In this document: positions 35,701 through 46,474 of the stretch, piece by piece
Layout of the letters: each line of letters opens with the position of its first letter
Position numbering within the stretch: the first letter of the stretch is position 1
Source of the DNA: Watersipora subatra
Taxonomy: Eukaryota > Bryozoa > Gymnolaemata > Cheilostomatida > Watersiporidae
NCBI RefSeq assembly: GCF_963576615.1
Contig: NC_088710.1
Span: forward strand, 2,894,001 to 2,958,000
Direction of reading: 5' to 3'
Length of the DNA: 64,000 nucleotides
Program-made: the position numbers and the translations under genes
The notes under the pieces: model-generated
Seen by the model: the letters and a program-made list of their open reading frames with translations, nothing else
Databases searched by the model: none
Told to the model about the DNA's origin: nothing

Positions 35701-36011
35701 ATGAATAAGAAAATGTTCCGTATGCAATTCCATTACTAACCTCTCCCATTTTTACAAATGTCTTCATTGGCTGAGCTCGTCCATGATTTCCATTTCAGTG
35801 TACTGACATCTAACGTAGAGTTACTTATCCCAGAATGCTGTGAGAAAGTCTCAGCATTGTTCTCTCTCCAAGTCCTCACAAAATCCATAGCACTCGGCGA
35901 CTCCGAATATCTGCAAGAAATTTGATTTTGAAATTTTGCTGACAAACTTTTTTCCCTCCTCGAGATGCGATAGATGGCCATAAGAGGTTTCCGCGGCTCC
36001 GGTAAACCCAT
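17789..36011 (-). CDS. Unrecognised 692-residue protein, ten exons, complete model
   Basis: Minus-strand exons, 5' to 3': 36011-35741, 34547-34480, 29020-28940, 26471-26355, 25725-25604, 22974-22772, 21029-20878, 19364-19236, 18804-18616, 18535-17789. All have AG/GT borders, phases match at every join, and the total is 2,079 bp (692 codons plus stop). The start [10 protein letters not shown] has a good context (A at -3, G at +4). Residues from about 120 hold a compact segment ([18 protein letters not shown], then [20 protein letters not shown]), the most domain-like part. The middle is acidic and Ser-rich. The last exon begins with a charged helix ([20 protein letters not shown]), then a Cys-rich stretch ([10 protein letters not shown]) and a basic Ser/Arg/Lys tail. 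No signal peptide or membrane segment is visible. I cannot assign a family. A Harbinger transposon, a foldback element, a hAT MITE and several minisatellites occupy its introns. Confidence 0.78.
19785..20130. repeat. 18-bp minisatellite, about 19 copies
   Basis: Tandem ggagtcgcttacaccatg units in the intron between exons 19364-19236 and 21029-20878 of the minus gene. It is open in two frames only because the period is 18. Confidence 0.95.
21188..21305. mobile_element. Short TA-flanked MITE, about 115 bp
   Basis: Left end taccgtaaaacctctaattg and right end caattagacattttatggta are imperfect inverted repeats of about 25 bp, bounded by TA on both sides as in Tc1/mariner insertions. The inside holds further copies of a cctctaattgaatgcc motif. 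Family assignment is tentative. Confidence 0.6.
21680..22030. repeat. 12-bp minisatellite, about 28 copies
   Basis: Near-perfect acttacaatacg repeats, degenerating after 21965, in the intron between exons 22974-22772 and 21029-20878. Open in three frames (12 is divisible by 3), which gives spurious ORFs on both strands. Confidence 0.97.
22140..22675. mobile_element. hAT-type MITE, 536 bp, perfect 8-bp target duplication
   Basis: The element is bounded by identical 8-mers ctatatag at 22132-22139 and 22676-22683. Ends are imperfect inverted repeats, cagaggtaggaaacctatga at left and the inverse of caggggtcaggaacctgttt at right, followed on both sides by an inverted gagcca motif. No transposase. 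The ends resemble the widespread non-autonomous hAT group with CAGGGGTCAGGAACC termini. Confidence 0.88.
24695..24790. repeat. Short 18-bp repeat, about 5 copies
   Basis: Degenerate copies of ggcaggtgtgacatgcta-type units in the intron between exons 25725-25604 and 22974-22772. The motif ggcaggtgtga also occurs in the 21-bp array at 15.7 kb, which may be coincidence. Confidence 0.75.
24940..25470. repeat. 20-bp minisatellite, about 26 copies
   Basis: Tandem acagagtgaaggcagagcgt units in the intron of the minus gene, ending about 130 bp downstream of the donor of exon 25725-25604. The 20-bp period cycles through frames, so long Cys/Leu/Ser-rich minus-strand ORFs cross it; they are chance. Confidence 0.96.
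26751..27646. mobile_element. Foldback MITE with TTAA ends, about 0.9 kb
   Basis: Two inverted arms of about 170-190 bp (26755-26930 and 27470-27642) flank a unique centre. They share, in inverse orientation, segments such as cattacagtta, accatgtctt, acaagctcctaaaa and ttggaatccct. TTAA stands at both outer edges (26751-26754 and 27643-27646), the target duplication of piggyBac-type elements. No transposase ORF is seen. It lies in the intron between exons 29020-28940 and 26471-26355. Confidence 0.7.
29705..29935. repeat. About 58-bp tandem repeat, 4 copies
   Basis: Units combining gccaatcaaatgccaccgtg and gccaatcaaacattagcatg alternate four times in intron 2 of the minus gene. Each half-unit contains ccaat followed by caaa, so the array is a cluster of CCAAT pentamers, probably by chance. 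Confidence 0.88.
30118..30302. repeat. 21-bp minisatellite, about 8 copies
   Basis: Tandem tattctatgtctattgctgga units. The array ends about 12 bp before the target duplication of the Harbinger element, so the transposon landed at its edge. Confidence 0.92.
30585..31676 (+). CDS. Harbinger accessory MADF/Myb-like DNA-binding protein
   Basis: Four exons, 30585-30714, 30860-31022, 31131-31349 and 31463-31676, with consistent phases give 241 residues. Residues about 3-90 form a MADF domain: [20 protein letters not shown], then [22 protein letters not shown] and [11 protein letters not shown], the spaced Trp/aromatic pattern of that Myb-related fold. A Ser/Pro-rich linker follows, then a basic patch (PPKKKQRKR) that looks like a nuclear signal, and a charged C-terminal helix. 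In Harbinger elements this second protein binds the transposon ends and helps move the transposase into the nucleus; that role is inferred from the family. It converges on the transposase gene, and the central hairpin begins about 55 bp after its stop. Confidence 0.93.
31732..32115. repeat. Long inverted repeat (hairpin) between the two Harbinger genes
   Basis: A left arm from about 31732 to 31905 is matched in inverse orientation by a right arm from about 31935 to 32115, with only a handful of mismatches and a loop of about 30 bp. Shared blocks include gtgtgggcgtgtccattaat, gcacatttgctcccattata and gcagtactttctt. It fills the space between the stop codons of the convergent MADF and transposase genes, so read-through from either gene would give a self-complementary transcript. 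It could also be a nested foldback element; a clear target duplication was not found. Confidence 0.92.
32265..34080 (-). CDS. PIF/Harbinger transposase (DDE_Tnp_4 type)
   Basis: Minus-strand exons 34080-33614, 33373-33257, 33129-32969 and 32776-32265 join in phase to 418 residues. The N-terminal half has the helical region of the family ([20 protein letters not shown], then [11 protein letters not shown], a helix-turn-helix-like segment). The catalytic core shows [12 protein letters not shown] (Asp171), [15 protein letters not shown] (Asp212/Asp221, the latter the likely second acidic residue), the family motif [17 protein letters not shown], and [14 protein letters not shown] (Glu300). Length and motifs match active Harbinger transposases, and no damage is visible. 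It would cut at the element's terminal repeats and insert at TWA triplets. Transcription runs in the same direction as the host gene whose intron contains it. Confidence 0.96.
35105..35280. repeat. About 37-bp tandem repeat, 4-5 copies
   Basis: Degenerate units of the form ccttaattatcattggctgt in intron 1 of the unrecognised minus gene. Confidence 0.8.
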
Positions 36012-39000
36012 ACTTTCAGATTAGAAATAGTCGAAACCGAAATTATACTCGCTGGTCTCAGTTTAGGCTCTGCGACACACCACATGAAGTGCTCAGTGTC
36101 ATGCTGAATGATAAACTGTACAGGTATGCTGACACACAAAAGCAAGTGAGTACATAGCTACCGAATCTGTAATGAGTAAAACGTGCTAGCACTTAACCAT
36201 AGACAAGCGATATTCCGCCGTCTCTATAGAATAAATGTGATCATATCAGCTCAATACTAATCAATAAAAAGCGTTTAACAGCCGTGCTAAGCAGCTCAGG
36301 TGCGCAATTCTTTGATAAAATATAAATATTTACCAAAACCTTGTATCCATTTGCATAGTGTGTGCGCGGTCAGAGAAGGTGGATTAGACAAGCTCTAAGC
36401 ACTAACTCTAGGGAGTGCTCAACTCCCGTGCTGCCGCGATCAAGGCAGTCAAAGCAGTCTTCAAGCGCTATACGAGCCATTCAGGAGAGAGCTGGCTCAA
36501 TTAAATGTTTATAAAGAAAAATCACTGTTACATAAACTTGGCATCGGTAACGCGATGAGAATCAATTGAAATTAATTGATTCTATTTATCGCTATTGTGC
36601 AGGAAATCAAATAAAACAATAAAAGCGATACTGACAGTTGAGCATTAAAAGCTCAATATGAACACTCTGGTGTATTTGATGTCAGCCTCACTGACTTAAA
36701 TATAAGCCTCTTTATGCCCCTTAGTCTCACTGTAAAGGATTGTGACAAGGGAGAGAAAAGCATTCCTCCTTGAAAAGAAGCTGTCAAGCTCAGCCGTAGC
36801 TGAGCTGTCGGTAAGATAAAGGGATGCATTGGCTCATCAGTACACCAGGACAAAGTATCTGGCAAAACTTACAACTCTAAAATAAATGGCCAAGTGTTTA
36901 CTATTGGATTCAGAAAAAACCCTCCAGTCAAGACTTTCTCAAGTCAGAACACGCGACAACATTGGTAAGGTTTTGTGACTCGAACCCAAAGACCTGTCTG
37001 GACACCTGTCTGGACACCTGTCTGGACACCTGTCTGGACACGTTTTGCTTCTTTATTCTTTATATTTCAAAATTAGAAAAGAGAAATTTGTAAACTGTCA
37101 TCTGGTCATGAAAACGGCTTCTGGCCATAACCCCATCAGATGGTAGGAAATCATCGATGCTTGATGCATCTATTTTTCAGCCAGCCGACTGTCATTGAAC
37201 GTAAATACCAAAACAATGTAGACTGATTTAAATTAGACTATCTTCGCTTTAATAACTGCTTCATCCATATGAACCTACACTCTCAACTTGCGCCTGAGTA
37301 GACTGACACTTTATCATCTGCACCAATCAACCGCCTTGAGACTTTCTAGAATAATTGTGCATTTAGTTATTCCATCTGACAATCTCTCACGGCGCAACGG
37401 TCTCCCGGGGCGCCAGTAGTGAATAATTTTGCATGGTTGCTGGGCTTGTAAAAACTGTTGCACTATGTATGTGTAACCAAACCTAACCCAAGCAAGAGAG
37501 AATTAGTCCATAGGTTTAGGAGTCATCACATTACACCTTTTTTTAAATCCTAACACTTCCCGTAGTATTGAGAGCTAGGATCAAGCTTAATCGGTGTCAG
37601 TGGGCAAGCAGAAGTAGTCTACACTTGGATAGTTTAATAACAGTGATAAGGCAACTCTTAACTAGTAGTGGCTTTCATTCGTCTTGTATCTAATTAGGAG
37701 TGAGTGCATATGCATCGTAACACGATCTACCTGTTGCAACTAATTGAGAGAAAAACCGCTGCTGTGAAAACGGCAGAAGTATGGCCATTAGCTTCTCAAA
37801 ACTATGGCTAGACACATCAGAGCGAGGAGCTCAAAAATCCATTTGATTCCTATCGAGAGGGGTCGGATATAATGTTCCTTTGGGTGTAACACAGCATGAA
37901 ACAGACTGAACCTACCTGCTGCAGAGATACAGCTTTCACTTCTACAGCAACACGACTCGGCTTATTGATAGGTAAAACCTCAATCTCTTTGACTAGAGTT
38001 ACCCATAGAGTTACCCATAGAGTAGTTTGCAGATGTGATGCATAGCTATGACAACATATCGTGCCTGACTAAAAGAACAAACATCAATGAGGTGAATTTG
38101 TTTACATTTTCTGTCCTGCTAGAGTTTCTTCTACAACAGTTTAGGACAAAAATGATGAACAAATCATAACCTAGTTCCACAGGTGTAAATAGTTCAAACT
38201 CCAAACATCTTACTTGCATTGTCCAACTCAGTTGAAATTGACAATAGTATTAAAAATTAGGTACTTAATTCCTTTGCACCGATTGAGTATTTAAGAAATT
38301 ATCTTTGTGATAAGAAAAGAAGGCAAGCTTTAATAAGAAAAAGTCAGGCTTCATGCCAAGCTGATGAAAAGAGGTAACAATCAGCCCCAGACAACCATTC
38401 ACTATGTTACTTTTTTACTGGCAAAAAATGGAACCAAATCTAACAAAAGAAAATCTTTAATACCCCGACCGAACACGACCGAAGCGATTGCTCGGAAGCT
38501 TTATGATAAATGCATATGTGCACACAACTCCCAAAAATTATTCATCAACGGCCGCCGCAAACCCTTGTACAAATCTCATCAACAAATTTAACCATTTTTC
38601 AATAGAGTCGTTCAAGTATAATAAAAATACAAAACACATACAAACCTATTTAAATATGTTACCAAGTCTTTATTATTTGTAGAAAACTTCCTAAACCTTT
38701 TCCATCTGATCGGATTATACATAAATAAACAGATTAATTTGGCCTAAAATCGCTATTAAAACTTTGACAAGCCTTTTTTAATCAAAATTAAGACCGGCCA
38801 ACGAAACGCCGAGAAGGCCGTGACACAAAGAGTAGAACTATTAAGTCGTGCGCATTTCACGAAAAAAACGTGCACATTTCACCAGTCTATAGCATTGTCG
38901 AATTGCCAAAGGTTTCTGTAACTAACGTAGAAGTACTGAGAAGTAATCGATTCTTTTTTGCCGATTTCAAAGTAAGTGACATTTTGGACACTTATAATGA

Positions 39001-39760
39001 GTACTTTGGTATTCCAACTGATGTCCAAAGCAGTGAAAGTAAAAACAATGACGATGATATTTTTTTAACGATTCTTATAAGATTATTACAATGTTTAATT
39101 ATAAGCATAATTACTCGATTTTATAAGATTTAATTATAAGAATAGTCATTCGAATTTACAAGATCGAAGTATATAGGGACCGATGTTGGGCAATATGCTA
39201 CTGTTATTATTTTTCTAAACAATTTTGTTAAATAGATTTTCTAAAAATCTAGATAAATATCACAACTTCTTGATATTGGTTGCTATGACGTTTTGAAATG
39301 TAAACAAAATTGTGCATTGGTTTTCTATTATTACTGTATTACTACATTAATAATATTGGTTATTCTAATAATATCAGTGCATTTTACTTCTAATATTGCA
39401 TTTATCCTATTGCAGGGGGAAGATATAAACATATATCTTCTCCTTTCATTATTGCTGTTTGTTGTACATAATAACACCCAGTACATTACAGCTACCATTG
39501 CAGTTATCCTATTGCACTGCAGTGCCATTTGACTGCTAATATTGCATTTCTCAACTATCAGTACCATTTCTTTTTTCCAATATCACTTTGGTCGTGGGCT
39601 GTATGACAGGGGAATTTCTCGTAATAACCAAGTAATAACATGTGTGTAATTTTATTGATGTGAACGACCGAACTAAGCAGCTCTTCAATCCTTTATGATG
39701 TTTCCTGTAAACTGAGGGCAGGAGATCCCTTGATATAATTCTATAAATAAAAAGGTTTGT
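36012..39760. other. Intergenic region, no gene recognised
   Basis: This stretch follows the start codon of the minus-strand gene and should hold its 5' UTR and promoter; no clear TATA box stood out. It contains a run of about five gtctggacacct units at 36995-37050. ORFs at 38364-38591 and 38870-39133 are AT-rich, lack recognisable motifs or splice context, and are treated as chance. Confidence 0.6.
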
Positions 39761-39764
39761 TAAC

Positions 39765-40297
39765 TTTCATCCTGTCTGCTTTTTAACCTTTGTAATTCTG
39801 TCTACTCTGAAGGGTTGGTGAAAAATTACCCAATTGAAATTTGTGCTTAACGAAAAAATACAGGTGTCATAATGAAGTAATTTTAAGTCTCTCGTTCTAA
39901 GTACCATGTCCTGTACTTCCCCACTTCCTAACCTGACTTTTTTCCCCACTAGCCATGACTGTTCTTGGCTGGTTTCAACGGTGGTTTGCCATTGCCTTCT
40001 GTTGAGTGTTTTTATTGAGACACTATTTCTAGTTAGATGCCATTGACTATCAGAGGAACTCTTCCACATTTTGTCAGGTTTTGTTTTTAGTCCTGCAGCG
40101 TTGCTAGCAGCCCTCCTCACCCACGCTAGAGTACAGATGGGAGAGCCAGTTTAGTCGCCAACAACCCGGCTTGGTACAGAGGCGATTGTGGTTAGATGCC
40201 CTTCTTAACTCAACCAATTGTCCATATGTGGCTCGAACTACTGACCTATTGATCATGGGTCAACGCCCTAATCACAGTACCACAACTGCTCCTATGG
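39765..40297 (-). mobile_element. tRNA-derived SINE
   Basis: Read on the minus strand from about 40297, the sequence begins with a tRNA-like head: gttgtggtactgtgattagg resembles a degenerate A box and gtagttcgagcc a B box, the internal promoter of RNA polymerase III. A body follows with gggcatctaaccac, ggctctcccatctg and aaggcaatggcaaaccaccg, a phrase common in invertebrate SINEs. The 3' end is not sharp; I place it near 39765. It has no coding capacity, and the overlapping ORFs are not genes. Confidence 0.7.
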
Positions 40298-40319
40298 GCC
40301 TCATTTTAAGTACAGATTT

Positions 40320-40860
40320 AAAAATGGGTTTTTTCTTTCTACATATATATATAAATCTCATTGTTTGTCTGTCCATCCATTTTTCTGTCCAGTTATAGCA
40401 ATCAAGTTTTAAAAATGAGAAATTTGCTTCAAACTGGATTTCAAATACAGCAATCCTCCAGTTCTGCCGACAGGCATTTATCCAATACACCACACTGTCC
40501 AACTGGCTATACCATGGAATAATTTAGGCACATACTTATTATACATGCCAATCTTTCATGGCTTTACACTCAATACTGCAGCTAAAAATGCGCGGGGCCA
40601 TACCGGAAAAAAATGTCCCTACACGTGAATAAAAATGCTTAAAATTACATGCCAACAAGACAATTGCAATCAACTTAAACCTGTAATAGGCACAGCAGCC
40701 GGTACAATATGAATTACACAGACAAACATAGTAAGCCTACATAGAAATAAGCTAAACACGATTTAAAAGTTTGAATGTTAAATGTTGTATGTTGATTAAA
40801 ATCAAATTTTTTTTGCAAAAAACTTTTTTATTACTCGTGCAACGCTGGGCATGCAACTAG
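40320..40860 (+). mobile_element. Helitron-like non-autonomous element, copy 1
   Basis: The 3' end reads cgtgcaacgctgggcatgca then actag, followed by T. The 5' part has an atatata run and tctgtccagttatagc. The same two ends occur in copies at 51686-52097, 57486-57850 and 62920-63302, all finishing in CTAG before T, as Helitrons do (CTRR end, insertion between A and T). The Helitron label is an inference; no helicase is present. The 5' boundary is approximate. Confidence 0.6.
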
Positions 40861-43080
40861 TTACGGATAAACTAGCAAAAGTTGAACGCAAATAAATAGG
40901 TGTAGTAAATCTTTTAACATTTAATGACAATTAAATGTTCAATTTAAACTGCTCAATTAAATAAATATTCTCGCAAGGAAACTTCAACTATTCATGTTCT
41001 CTTAATACTAATAAATAAGAAATCCCCTGATACTATGAAGTAAATTCTACTCGACAAGGATAGACAACTCCGCTGATACTAGACGATAACTCAGAATTTC
41101 AATCACTTGAATTGTTATACAGCTATAACTAATCCTATTATAGATAAATAAAATTGAACTGAATAGCAAATTGTTAAGTTTATTTGTTCTTTAAACACAA
41201 TGACAAATCAGCATTACATTTTTTTCAAGTCTGTTTAGTTTTGCCTGTTTGTTTAGTTTATCTTGTGTCTTAGATAACATATAGATCCCTCAAAAACCAG
41301 TCTACTGGTATTATACAAAATAATGTATGCAAATTCCCACTGAATTTCTCGACACTGCACCCCTTTAACACCACACTAGAAACAATAACTTTATATGCTA
41401 ATTTGCAAAAAGTTTTGATTAAAGCTCCTTTTTAGTTTAGAATGCATATTGGAAAAAAAACTTAATGAACTTAAACTCATAAGAAATAGACAATCGATGT
41501 TTTAATAGACGTCTTGATATAGCAAAATGACTAATGTTCATATCATTTTCGTTTACTTTTTCAGCATCAACTCGCTCCAAATCAATTATACGATCTCAAG
41601 TGCCTTACGAGTAAATCAGCGAGTAAATCTGTTTGACAATGGAGTGAATTGTCTTTGGTGCGTGCCATTTTGTACGAGTAAGTTATAAGATGCTAGCAAA
41701 CACGAAAACAGACGAGACATTACTTTGAAAAAGCCATTTGTTATAGATACAAATTAGTGTAAAACTAATTTCTATTTTCTTTTGTAAAAAAAACGTAAGA
41801 TAGGATAATATAGTTATATGCAGCAAATTATAGTATTAAGAGTTTTGATGAAGCCTGATTAAATAAAACAAGAACTGCATAAATTGATAAACAATATGAA
41901 AATTTCTGACCCATCTTTTGCTGACATTGTCAACTCAAGCGTTCGGAAAAGTCTAGCGTCATTTTCGTTCAGTAGGCCACCAATTTATTTTAATGCCTAT
42001 ATTGTTCGGACGAATTCAAGCTTTGTGAAGTTCACGCTTTCGCTCGTAAACAAAAGCTACCTCAGATACAAGGTCAAGGTTTTTGTAATCGCTGCTCATC
42101 CCTTGCTCTAATTCGTTAAATCGTGCAAGCGAATACATACTAGTAATGCGTATACATGTATTAGTGGAATGTTCGAAGGCTAACGAAATGTTTTGGCTTA
42201 GTCGCTGTCAACATTTTTTAAAGTGAGAGTATAACTCCAATGAAACACATAAAAGTTCACTCGCATAAAAGTTGAAAGAATTACAGCAAAAACAAATACT
42301 AGCTAACAGCGCTACTGGTTTTACTTTTGACAAAACATTACACACACTTGAAGTTTTCTCAAAAGCAAGCACATCTCCACGAATAAAATACCGTTGCAAC
42401 CCTGCATATTCAAAATGAATATTATAAGATAACATTGCTTACAGACTACGAGAAGTAAGATTTTTGGGAATAGGTACATATAAAATAGAACAATTTGACC
42501 CAAGTGCTTTAACAAATATAATAATGAGATTGCCTTCAAGTGTCAGATCATTTACAAATTGTCAGCCATGAAATAGCAACTGTTCTTCATCTTATTCACT
42601 AATCTAATGAGAATGTTTGCATTGCTCCTATATACACAGATCTGTTTGTGTTGTCATCTGTCTAAACTTAGACATATACACATATATGAGGCATGCTGCT
42701 AGTAGTTACAGCTCTAGGGCAAAACAGATTCCACTATATTCAAGATTTCCCAATGTTTTTTTGCACAATGCGTGCGAGTAACAATTGCTCTATTAAAATA
42801 ATTAGCAAGCATATAGTTTACAGCCTTATTTTTATGACTACTCTAAAAAATAGTTTTTGTTTACAAATATAACTCACATTCTGATGCAAAAACAAAGATC
42901 TTTAAAGATTCTATTGATGTACTAACATACATGTATTACCTACATAACATACACTATGTACATAATAAGAACTGGTATAGAAGAAGAGAACCTCGAGAGA
43001 AAGCTACTCTTCCAGGTGGCGTGCAGCGAGTCACATGTATCCCACCAGCTGAAGGCGCATCTGAAGCTAAAATAGAAACT
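40861..43080. other. Intergenic region, no gene recognised
   Basis: AT-rich DNA between the Helitron-like copy and the 3' end of the ARL4-like gene. ORFs at 41884-42111 and 42208-42539 have no recognisable domain. No tandem array of note. Confidence 0.55.
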
Positions 43081-46000
43081 TCAGCGCTTGATTTGTTGCA
43101 TTTTGTGCTTAGCCTTGGATGCTTTCTTAGCCGATAGCATGAGTTCATACAAAGAGTTGAGAGACTCATGTAGACCTTCCCCAATGACTGCTATGGCTGG
43201 CATAATAGCCCAAGGATGGGTCGAGCTGAGTTCATGCAAAGCCATGCTGGTCTGGAGCTGGGAGCAGCTTCGTGCACCGGGAAGGTCCTGTTTGTTGGCT
43301 ATAATAAGTATTGGTACTCCAATAGTCTCGCTGTTTTTAGCCACTCTGTTTAACTCCACTCGCGCCTCTTCCAGTCTGTCATCATCACAGCTATCCACCA
43401 CGTATATAATTCCTGCAAGTCAGTATTCAAACTAAACATTCAAGCTCTTGGTGTAGAATATATATATTTATATATTATACACAAATTATATATATTATAT
43501 ATATAATATATATAACATGCAAACAAAAAAGAGTACAAACAGGTACTACTACAAACTGCTGTACATTTTGCAACCAAAGAAAGAGCTTGAAAAATGGTTT
43601 GATGTCAATATACTTGTTTAAATATACACAGGTCTGATAAACTGACTATTTTCATTCCAGCTACCGTAAGTCTGCAGAAATGATTCAGTCGGGAGCGTCA
43701 AGTCACCCAGACTCCTTATAAACAAGATTTTGTTGTAAAAAAATGCATAGGCTACACTACCCGTACTGATCAATGTAGTCAACCATAGTAGGCAGACCTC
43801 TGACTTCTGAGCTTACAGAGGAGCTCTAAACAGCCCAAGCTTTTGTCTTGCATACGATTTCAAACAAGGTGCAAAAAGATTTGAAATGCTGGAACTCTTT
43901 AGAAAACTATACAATTCCTTTTTAAAGCGAATTTTCACCTATCAAGGGCATTCTGCCAAAAATATCAGCCTTCTGTTAACTCGGTGCAAGGAAGTTTAGA
44001 AGCTTTCTGTCAGAATTCCTCTCTGTTATTCGCTTGATGAGGACTCTATTGAAATATCATTGGACACAAAGTATTTGTGAGAGTGCGCTCGGCTGAGTAA
44101 GGCATTACTGAGTGACTCATACAGCTTAATTTTCTGAGCTATTCATTGACCCGCTTCACTCGTCATTATTAATAATCCCGCTGGACCGGCGGTAGCCATC
44201 ACTATGCATGACCAGGGTCCCAGGAAAATACCAATGAGTTCTGCAGCTCAGCACACGATCCTGACCGCTCTCCGATTCCCTGATTAGCCAAAATATAAAA
44301 TATTTTATCTTTAGAGGGCAGCATAAGTCGCAGTAAGGGTTTACACCTAGACATTTTATCTAGGAGTTATATACCCTTGGTATGGCCTAGCAGTATATTC
44401 ATGGATGATGATCATCATTAATCTTTGTGCAAACAGTGCACATATACACTGACTTTTTCCTGGGTAATTGATTTATCTAGAACATATTTTAGATACAGGC
44501 ATGCACAAGATAGGGTATTACTCTGTCATGACTTTTTAAACCATTTTATCAATTTTTATAACGAGTTTATCTGTCAGACAGAATTCGCTGACTACTGCTA
44601 AAACGCAAGAGAAGTCAAGTTTGTGGCTTTCTACTAAATCTTCATAGATATAAACCCTAATTCCTACTTGTTACTCATTGACATCTGGAGACAAATCTTA
44701 TGAATTTACGAGAGTGACTTGAGGGCAGCAACATCTGTGTTATATTCTCCTATTAGCTTGTTACTGGTTACTCCTTGGCAGCTCTCCAATTTTACTAACT
44801 TCCGCTAGATAATGAAAAATATACCGAGTAAAATGTCTTCCCTATCTGAACAGCTTGCGTTCTCGAAGATACAAACTTGCCTTCAGTGTGGTGCATGTAG
44901 GTTCTCCACAAGGGCCTTAGCTTGTCTTGTCCTCCAATGTCCCAGACAGTAAAGCTAACCCCTTTAGACTTGCCAATATGTCCTTTGACCTTCTCACAGT
45001 TGAACCCGATGGTTGGAACGGTGTTAACATATTGGTGTAGCTTAAGTCTGTACAAAACTACAAGTTACAGCATGTTTTAGTTTAATGACATCATCAGCGA
45101 GGTAAGAAATGGTGACCTGCTTTTCAGATAAACTAGCTTTGATGTTCTCCAGAGATAAACTAGCGAGAGATGTACTGTAACAGTATACTAACATATATGT
45201 ACTGTAACAGTATACTAACAGATATATACTGTAACAGTATACTTCTAATAGATATGTACTGTAACAGTATACTAACATATATATATATACTGTCACAGTA
45301 TACTAACATATATATACTGTCACAGTATAGTAACATATATATACCGTAACAGTATACTAACAGAGATGTACTGTAACAGTATACTAACATATATGTACTG
45401 TAACAGTATACTAACATATATATACTGTAACAGTATACTTCTAATAGATATGTACTGTCACAGTATACTTCTAATAGATATGTACTGTAACAGTATACTA
45501 ACATATATATACTGTAACAGTATACTTCTAATAGATATGTACTGTAACAGTATACTAACATATATATATACTGTAACAGTATACTAACATATATATATAC
45601 TGTAACAGTATACTAACATATATATACTGTCACAGTATAGTAACATATATATACCGTAACAGTATACTAACAGAGATGTACTGTAACAGTATACTAACAT
45701 ATATGTACTGTAACAGTATACTAACATATATATACTGTAACATTATACTTCTAATAGATATGTACTGTAACAGTATACTAACATATATATATACTGTAAC
45801 AGTATACTAACATATATATATACTGTAACAGTATACTAACATATATATACTGTCACAGTATAGTAACATATATATACCGTAACAGTATACTAACAGAGAT
45901 GTACTGTAACAGTATACTAACATATATGTACTGTAACAGTATACTAACATATATATACTGTAACAGTATACTTTTAATAGATATGTACTGTAACAGTATA

Positions 46001-46363
46001 CTAACATATATGTACTGTAACAGTATACTAACATATATATACTGTAACAGTATACTTCTAATAGATATGTACTGTAACAGTATACTAACATATATATATA
46101 CTGTGACAGTATACTAACATATATATATATATACTGTAACAGTATACTAACGTATATATACTGTCACAGTATAGTAACATATATATACCGTAACAGTATA
46201 CTAACAGAGATGTACTGTAACAGTATACTAACATATATATACTGTAACAGTATGGAGCACTTATCTCACCAGTAGTTTTGCCAGCGCAGTCGAGGCCAAG
46301 CATGACGACATGACGGGACGATGACGTGAACAGCTGACTGAACGATGACTGCTGCCCTCCCAT
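43081..46363 (-). CDS. ARL4: ARL4-like small GTPase, complete, three exons
   Basis: Minus-strand exons 46363-46270, 45057-44881 and 43412-43081 give exactly 200 residues, the length of vertebrate ARL4A. The N-terminus MGGQQSSF has Gly2 for myristoylation. G motifs: P-loop GLDCAGKTT (23-31), switch I TVPTIGFN (44-51), WDIGGQ (70-75) and NKQD (130-133). [27 protein letters not shown] and HELSSTHPW follow ARL4 closely, and the basic tail ([15 protein letters not shown]) matches the ARL4 membrane and nuclear targeting sequence. In vertebrates ARL4 binds the plasma membrane and recruits cytohesins to drive ARF6 and actin remodelling; that role is taken from the family. Intron 1 holds a 1.1-kb palindromic array. 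Intron 2 has a GC donor (gaag|gcaagt at 44880-44879), confirmed by phase and protein alignment. Confidence 0.95.
45160..46255. repeat. Palindrome-rich minisatellite with higher-order structure, in ARL4-like intron 1
   Basis: About 45 monomers of 20-28 bp, each with the dyad TATACTGTNACAGTATA, separated by ctaacatata-type spacers. A larger unit that begins tatactgtcacagtatagta and continues through taccgtaacagtatactaac recurs near 45313, 45627, 45851 and 46160, so the array has grown by block duplication. It abuts the donor of exon 1 on one side and lies about 100 bp from the acceptor of exon 2 on the other. Confidence 0.95.
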
Positions 46364-46474
46364 CGCCTGTCTTTAATATAACTCAGAAACAAAGTTGGTG
46401 TACCCAAACCTCCAGGGTTTGCCTCCTTTGTAATTTGATTTCCTGATAAACATGAACCAGTTGTTAGCACTTAC

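Noticed and set aside
38870-39133. 87-codon ORF with a protein-like composition
   Set aside because: No recognised motif, no splice partners, and AT-rich surroundings with other chance ORFs.
40171-40297. Genuine tRNA gene
   Set aside because: The A and B boxes are degenerate, there is no acceptor stem, and the sequence continues into a SINE body.
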